Positions 59,824-62,853 of a DNA stretch of 62,853 nucleotides are shown here, in pieces. The stretch is from the NCBI GenBank assembly GCA_963923455.1, contig CAWULT010000011.1, positions 1-62,853 on the forward strand, written 5' to 3'. The stretch comes from CAWULT01 sp963923455 (lineage in GTDB: Bacteria; Acidobacteriota; Vicinamibacteria; Vicinamibacterales; UBA2999). The notes beneath the pieces are model-generated. The model saw nothing but the letters and a program-made list of their open reading frames with translations, made no database searches and was not told the origin of the DNA. The position numbers and the translations under genes are program-made. Every line of letters starts with the position of its first letter. Position 1 is the first letter of the stretch.

Positions 59824-60534
59824 TCAAGGCTGGCAGCGGCCGGTGAGCGTGCGCAGCGACGTGACCGTGATCCGTGGGTCCGGTCCGTCGGAAAGAAAAC
59901 CCTTGGCGACCACCCGCTGGTCGGTCCATCCAGGCGGGCCGCCGTACACCTGCTGCAGCCGGTAGCTGCGGCCGCTGGCCGGTGTTGCGTCGAGTTGCGC
60001 CGCCTCCTCGTCGCTGGCCGGTTCGGGCTGCCGGGTTCTGGTCGGCTCGCTGGCCGTGCCCAGCGTCCACGTTCGGCCGGTGCGCGACAGGCACCCCACC
60101 ACCTGGACCAGCGCCTGATCCAGGCTGCCGCTCGTGCCGGGGATGCGGATGCCGGGCAGGTCGGCCAGGGCCAGTTCGCTCATGCCGTCCGGATACCCGT
60201 TCGCGCGCAGCAGGTGAGCCACGACGTCGACGTACTCGGCATCGGACAGCGAACCGGGCGCCTGGCGCGGCATCGTGGTCTTGATCGCCGTGAAGATCGC
60301 CTCCGCCTGGCCGTCACCGAAGAGGCGCGTGAAGCGGTCGCCGACCAGCACGGGTGCGTTGCCCCCGGGGTCGCGATGGCAGGCCTGACAGTGAGTGTCG
60401 AACAGACGGCTGCCCCGGGCGGCCTGCGCCGCCGTGTAGACCCCCTGATCCGCCAGCCGCTGCTGCGCGTCCACCACGACGACGGCCAGGACGGCGATGA
60501 CGCCGCACACCCACGCGAGCCCATGTCGATCCAT
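59824..60534 (-). CDS. Exported c-type cytochrome
   Basis: The 236-residue product has a signal/anchor segment (VCGVIAVLAVVVVDAQQ), a class I cytochrome c domain with Cys49-x-x-Cys52-His53 (THCQACHRDPGGNAP) and a likely axial Met in TTMPRQAPGSL, then a C-terminal part of unknown fold. The ATG at 60534 is preceded by AGGGAAGG. It could accept electrons from the PQQ enzymes in this region. Confidence 0.86.
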   Translation of the reverse strand: MDRHGLAWVCGVIAVLAVVVVDAQQRLADQGVYTAAQAARGSRLFDTHCQACHRDPGGNAPVLVGDRFTRLFGDGQAEAIFTAIKTTMPRQAPGSLSDAEYVDVVAHLLRANGYPDGMSELALADLPGIRIPGTSGSLDQALVQVVGCLSRTGRTWTLGTASEPTRTRQPEPASDEEAAQLDATPASGRSYRLQQVYGGPPGWTDQRVVAKGFLSDGPDPRITVTSLRTLTGRCQP

Positions 60535-60663
60535 CAGCCAGCCTTCCCTCCGGTCGTGCGGCATCGTTTCACCCCTCCGCGTGGCCGTCAATCCGCGGCG
60601 GCCCGCGCGCGGGCGGCGCCGAGCCGGTGATTGAGCCGGCGCGCCCGTGTACCGGGTGTGATG

Positions 60664-60669
60664 TAGGAT
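60664..60669 (+). promoter_or_regulatory. Putative -10 box (TAGGAT)
   Basis: TAGGAT lies 21 nt before the ATG at 60691, with AGAGGAG in between, giving a short leader with a Shine-Dalgarno. Confidence 0.4.
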
Positions 60670-60690
60670 TCGCCCGTCAGAGGAGCGCTC

Positions 60691-61743
60691 ATGCACATTC
60701 GTCACTGCTTCAGGCCGCTGGCCGTCGGGTTCGCGCTCGGATGCGCGCTCGCCGCGGCCGCCCCGCGCGAGGCCGCCGCGCAGGCCCGCGAAATCTACCA
60801 GCAGACCCAGTACAAGGGCCAGGAGATTGGCCGGTTGACGGGCGACATCTACTACGCCCGGATGGACGACTACCTGTCCGTGTTCCTGGTGACCCCCGAC
60901 GGCATCGTGCTGGCGGAGCCGATCGGCACGGAGTTCGCCACGTGGCTCAAGGGCGAACTGGCCACGCGGTTCAAGGTGCCCGTGAAGTACGTGATCTACA
61001 GCCACCACCACTGGGATCACGGTTCAGGCGCCGCGGTGTACGCCGACACGGCCCGGATCGTCGGGCACGAGGCGATGCTGGCGCGCCTGGCGATGCCGCC
61101 GGCCGGGACGCCGCTGCCGCAGAACGTCCGGGCCCAGGACGCCAACGGCAACGGACGCATCGAGGCCGGCGAGGCGCAGGGCAACCTGAAGACCCAGTTC
61201 GCCCTGTACGACGCGGACCGGGACGGGGCCCTCAGTGGTGCCGAGGTCACCCGCGGTCCGCTCGCGTTCGTCCGCCCGCCCGACCTGACGTTCCGCGATC
61301 CGATCACGATCCACCTGGGCGGCAAGCGGGTCGAGATCATCCCCAAGCCCAACGCGCACGCCGACGACAACGCGATCGTCCGCTTCGTGGACGGCACCAA
61401 CGTGCTGTTCGCCTCCGACTGGATCACCGTCCACCGGGTGCCGTTCGGAGGCGACGTGGCGACGAAGGACGAGCTCGCCGTCGTCCGGAGCGTGCAGGCG
61501 CTCGACTTCGAGCACTTCGTCTGCAGCCACGGGGCGCTCGGTACGAAGGGCGACGTGGCGACCAACCTGAAGTACCGCGAGGACCTGCGCGCGGCGGTCG
61601 AGCGGGCGATCGCGGCCGGGCAGACGCTCGAACAGGCGCAGGCCAGCGTCACGATGGAGTCCTACAAGGACTGGGAGTTCTACGCGCAGCAGCGGCCGGG
61701 CAACGTGACCGGGACCTACCGCGCGCTCACGGCCGGCAAGTAG
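60691..61743 (+). CDS. Exported metallo-beta-lactamase-fold protein with two EF-hand loops
   Basis: The 350-residue product has a signal peptide (to about residue 31, EAAAQA) and an MBL fold with the metal motif His105-x-His107-x-Asp109-His110. Between strands it carries two perfect 12-residue EF-hand loops: Asp150-x-Asn152-x-Asn154-Gly-x-Ile-x-x-x-Glu161 and Asp174-x-Asp176-x-Asp178-Gly-x-Leu-x-x-x-Glu185. Calcium binding inside an MBL enzyme is unusual. It starts 15 nt after an AGGAG and is followed by the gamma-resorcylate decarboxylase after 5 nt, so the two may work together. Confidence 0.87.
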   Translation: MHIRHCFRPLAVGFALGCALAAAAPREAAAQAREIYQQTQYKGQEIGRLTGDIYYARMDDYLSVFLVTPDGIVLAEPIGTEFATWLKGELATRFKVPVKYVIYSHHHWDHGSGAAVYADTARIVGHEAMLARLAMPPAGTPLPQNVRAQDANGNGRIEAGEAQGNLKTQFALYDADRDGALSGAEVTRGPLAFVRPPDLTFRDPITIHLGGKRVEIIPKPNAHADDNAIVRFVDGTNVLFASDWITVHRVPFGGDVATKDELAVVRSVQALDFEHFVCSHGALGTKGDVATNLKYREDLRAAVERAIAAGQTLEQAQASVTMESYKDWEFYAQQRPGNVTGTYRALTAGK

Positions 61744-61748
61744 CGGCG

Positions 61749-62723
61749 ATGCAGGGGAAGATCGCGCTCGAAGAGCACTTCGCGCTCGACGACACGCTGG
61801 AGGACTCCCGCCGCTTCGTGCCGGCCGACCACTGGGAGGAGCTGCGCCGGCGCCTGCTCGACTTCCACGACCTGCGGCTCGCGCAGATGGATCGCCACGG
61901 CATCGAGATGATGCTGCTGTCGCTGAACGCGCCGGCCGTGCAGGCCATTCCTGACCGTCGCACGGCCGTCGAGACGGCCCGCCGCGCCAACGACCTGCTG
62001 GCGGCCGAGGTGGCCCGACGGCCGGACCGCTTCCAGGGCTTCGCGGCCCTGCCGCTGCAGGACGTCGACGCGGCCTGCCGCGAGCTGGAGCGCTGCGTGA
62101 CGTCCCTCGGCTTCCGCGGAGCGCTCGTCAACGGCTTCAGCCAGGTGGACGAGCCCGGGCAGTGCGTCTACCTGGACGACGCGCGCTACCGGCCCTTCTG
62201 GGCGCTCGTCGCGCACCTCGACGTGCCGTTCTATCTGCACCCCCGCAATCCGATCGCCGCATGGGCGCAGATCTATCGCGGCGCCGAGTGGCTGCTCGGC
62301 CCCACGTGGGCGTTCGGGCAGGAGACGGCCGTGCACGCGCTGCGGCTGATGGGGTCTGGCCTGTTCGACGCGCACCCGACCCTGAACCTCGTGCTGGGCC
62401 ACATGGGCGAGGGGATTCCCTTCTCGTTGTGGCGGATCGACAACCGGAACGCGTGGGTCAAGGCGCGCCCGGCCTACCCGGCCCTGCACCCGATCCGCCA
62501 CTACTTCCAGCGCAACGTCTGGCTGACCGTGTCGGGCAATTTCCACACGCCGGCGCTGCACGATGCGATTGCCGAGATCGGGGCGGACCGGATCATGTTC
62601 GCCACCGACTGGCCGTTCGAGAACGTGGACCATGCGGCATCGTGGTTCGATGCCGCGTCGCTCGACGAGGCGGACCGGCTGAAGATCGGCCGCGACAACG
62701 CGCGCCGGCTGTTCAAGTTGTAA
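61749..62723 (+). CDS. Gamma-resorcylate (2,6-dihydroxybenzoate) decarboxylase
   Basis: The 324-residue amidohydrolase-superfamily enzyme matches the gamma-resorcylate decarboxylase numbering exactly: metal ligands Glu8 and His10 (EEH), His164 (YLHPRNP), Asp287 (TDWPFEN), and the catalytic His218 (LGHMGEG). It starts MQGKIALEEHFAL. It interconverts 2,6-dihydroxybenzoate and resorcinol plus CO2. The start is 5 nt after the MBL gene stop, suggesting one operon. The physiological substrate here is inferred from family identity. Confidence 0.9.
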   Translation: MQGKIALEEHFALDDTLEDSRRFVPADHWEELRRRLLDFHDLRLAQMDRHGIEMMLLSLNAPAVQAIPDRRTAVETARRANDLLAAEVARRPDRFQGFAALPLQDVDAACRELERCVTSLGFRGALVNGFSQVDEPGQCVYLDDARYRPFWALVAHLDVPFYLHPRNPIAAWAQIYRGAEWLLGPTWAFGQETAVHALRLMGSGLFDAHPTLNLVLGHMGEGIPFSLWRIDNRNAWVKARPAYPALHPIRHYFQRNVWLTVSGNFHTPALHDAIAEIGADRIMFATDWPFENVDHAASWFDAASLDEADRLKIGRDNARRLFKL

Positions 62724-62746
62724 CGTTCATGCTGCCTGGAAGGGTC

Positions 62747-62808
62747 ATGACTGCCTCGCACCGTTCGCTCACTGCCGCCCTGACGCTCACCTTCGTCCTC
62801 CTCGGGAC
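62747..62808 (+). CDS. Start of an exported protein, cut by the contig end
   Basis: The frame begins MTASHRSLTAALTLTFVLLG, a typical signal peptide start, 23 nt after the previous stop and preceded by GGAAGGG. It then runs into adapter sequence, so the rest is missing and no function can be given. Confidence 0.55.
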
Positions 62809-62853
62809 CTGTCTCTTATACACATCTCCGAGCCCACGAGACGTAGAGGAATC
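62809..62853 (+). other. Illumina Nextera adapter and index, not genomic
   Basis: The end begins CTGTCTCTTATACACATCT (the Tn5 mosaic end reverse complement), continues with CCGAGCCCACGAGAC, then GTAGAGGA (62843-62850, the sequence of a standard Nextera i7 index) and ATC, the start of the flow-cell adapter. This is library adapter read-through left on the contig end. Confidence 0.98.

Noticed and set aside
57357..59846. An 829-residue open frame on the plus strand opposite the DUF1592 gene, and similar long frames opposite hscA (2471-4291) and the M1 peptidase (8136-10031)
   Set aside because: They lie antisense to genes with clear domains and have arginine/valine/alanine-rich content typical of shadow frames in high-GC DNA.
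1..62853. CRISPR array, rRNA genes, prophage modules, restriction-modification or other defence operons
   Set aside because: No regularly spaced repeats, no rRNA motifs, no integrase, capsid or methylase signatures were seen.

Overview
The window is a contiguous, very GC-rich stretch of a bacterial chromosome, coding almost throughout. The gene set points to Acidobacteriota, probably the Vicinamibacteria: paired DUF1592/DUF1552 genes, many secreted PQQ-propeller and cytochrome c proteins, a futalosine-pathway mqnE, TonB proteins and sparse Shine-Dalgarno use. The taxonomic call is inference; no rRNA gene is present. The last 45 bases are not genomic: they match an Illumina Nextera adapter plus index, so this is a short-read contig whose end was not trimmed. 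The first gene is cut by the left edge.

Layout. 1-5003: a full isc Fe-S assembly operon (iscS partial, iscU, iscA, hscB, hscA, fdx, iscX). 5052-8699: small exported and NTF2-like proteins, then a FHA-GAF-PP2C phosphatase with a STAS partner (partner-switch signalling) and a DinB-like protein. 8823-13400: an M1 peptidase converging on a B12 importer (btuD-btuC-btuF on the minus strand) led by a clear cobalamin riboswitch. 13482-16609: mqnE, nadA with a structured leader, superoxide dismutase and a textbook terminator. 16653-21365: an NfnB/GltD-like flavoprotein fused to two 4Fe-4S clusters, followed by korA and korB (2-oxoacid:ferredoxin oxidoreductase). 21419-24554, minus strand: SYLF protein, moeA, moaB, an SRPBCC protein and a small basic protein.

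24671-36158 is an accessory region. An intact tRNA-Arg(ACG) is followed by two more partial copies of its 3' half, at 27092 and 35705, which look like integrase attachment scars. The stretch holds remnants (IS91-like and IS3 transposases, an amidohydrolase, an amidase and an epimerase cut exactly at the third scar) alongside intact cargo: a four-gene minus-strand operon of two VOC proteins, a ModA-like binding protein and a secreted protein, and two divergent MmgE/PrpD genes. No integrase is visible.

36331-50558: a Crp/Fnr regulator, a secreted propeller-fibronectin protein with a perfect TGTGA-N6-TCACA site upstream, small membrane/exported proteins, a split chromate transporter, a PQQ sugar dehydrogenase, isocitrate dehydrogenase with a divergent LysR regulator, and a TonB/PepSY/ExbD-like/M48 group. 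50609-59699, all minus strand: carboxylesterase, PQQ dehydrogenase, ankyrin protein, DUF1552 and DUF1592-cytochrome proteins, probably an extracellular oxidative degradation module. 59824-62723: a cytochrome c, a metallo-beta-lactamase-fold protein carrying two canonical EF-hand loops, and a gamma-resorcylate decarboxylase whose metal and catalytic residues all align.

Several genes have a TAnnnT promoter box only 6-10 nt before the start codon, which suggests leaderless transcription is common in this organism.
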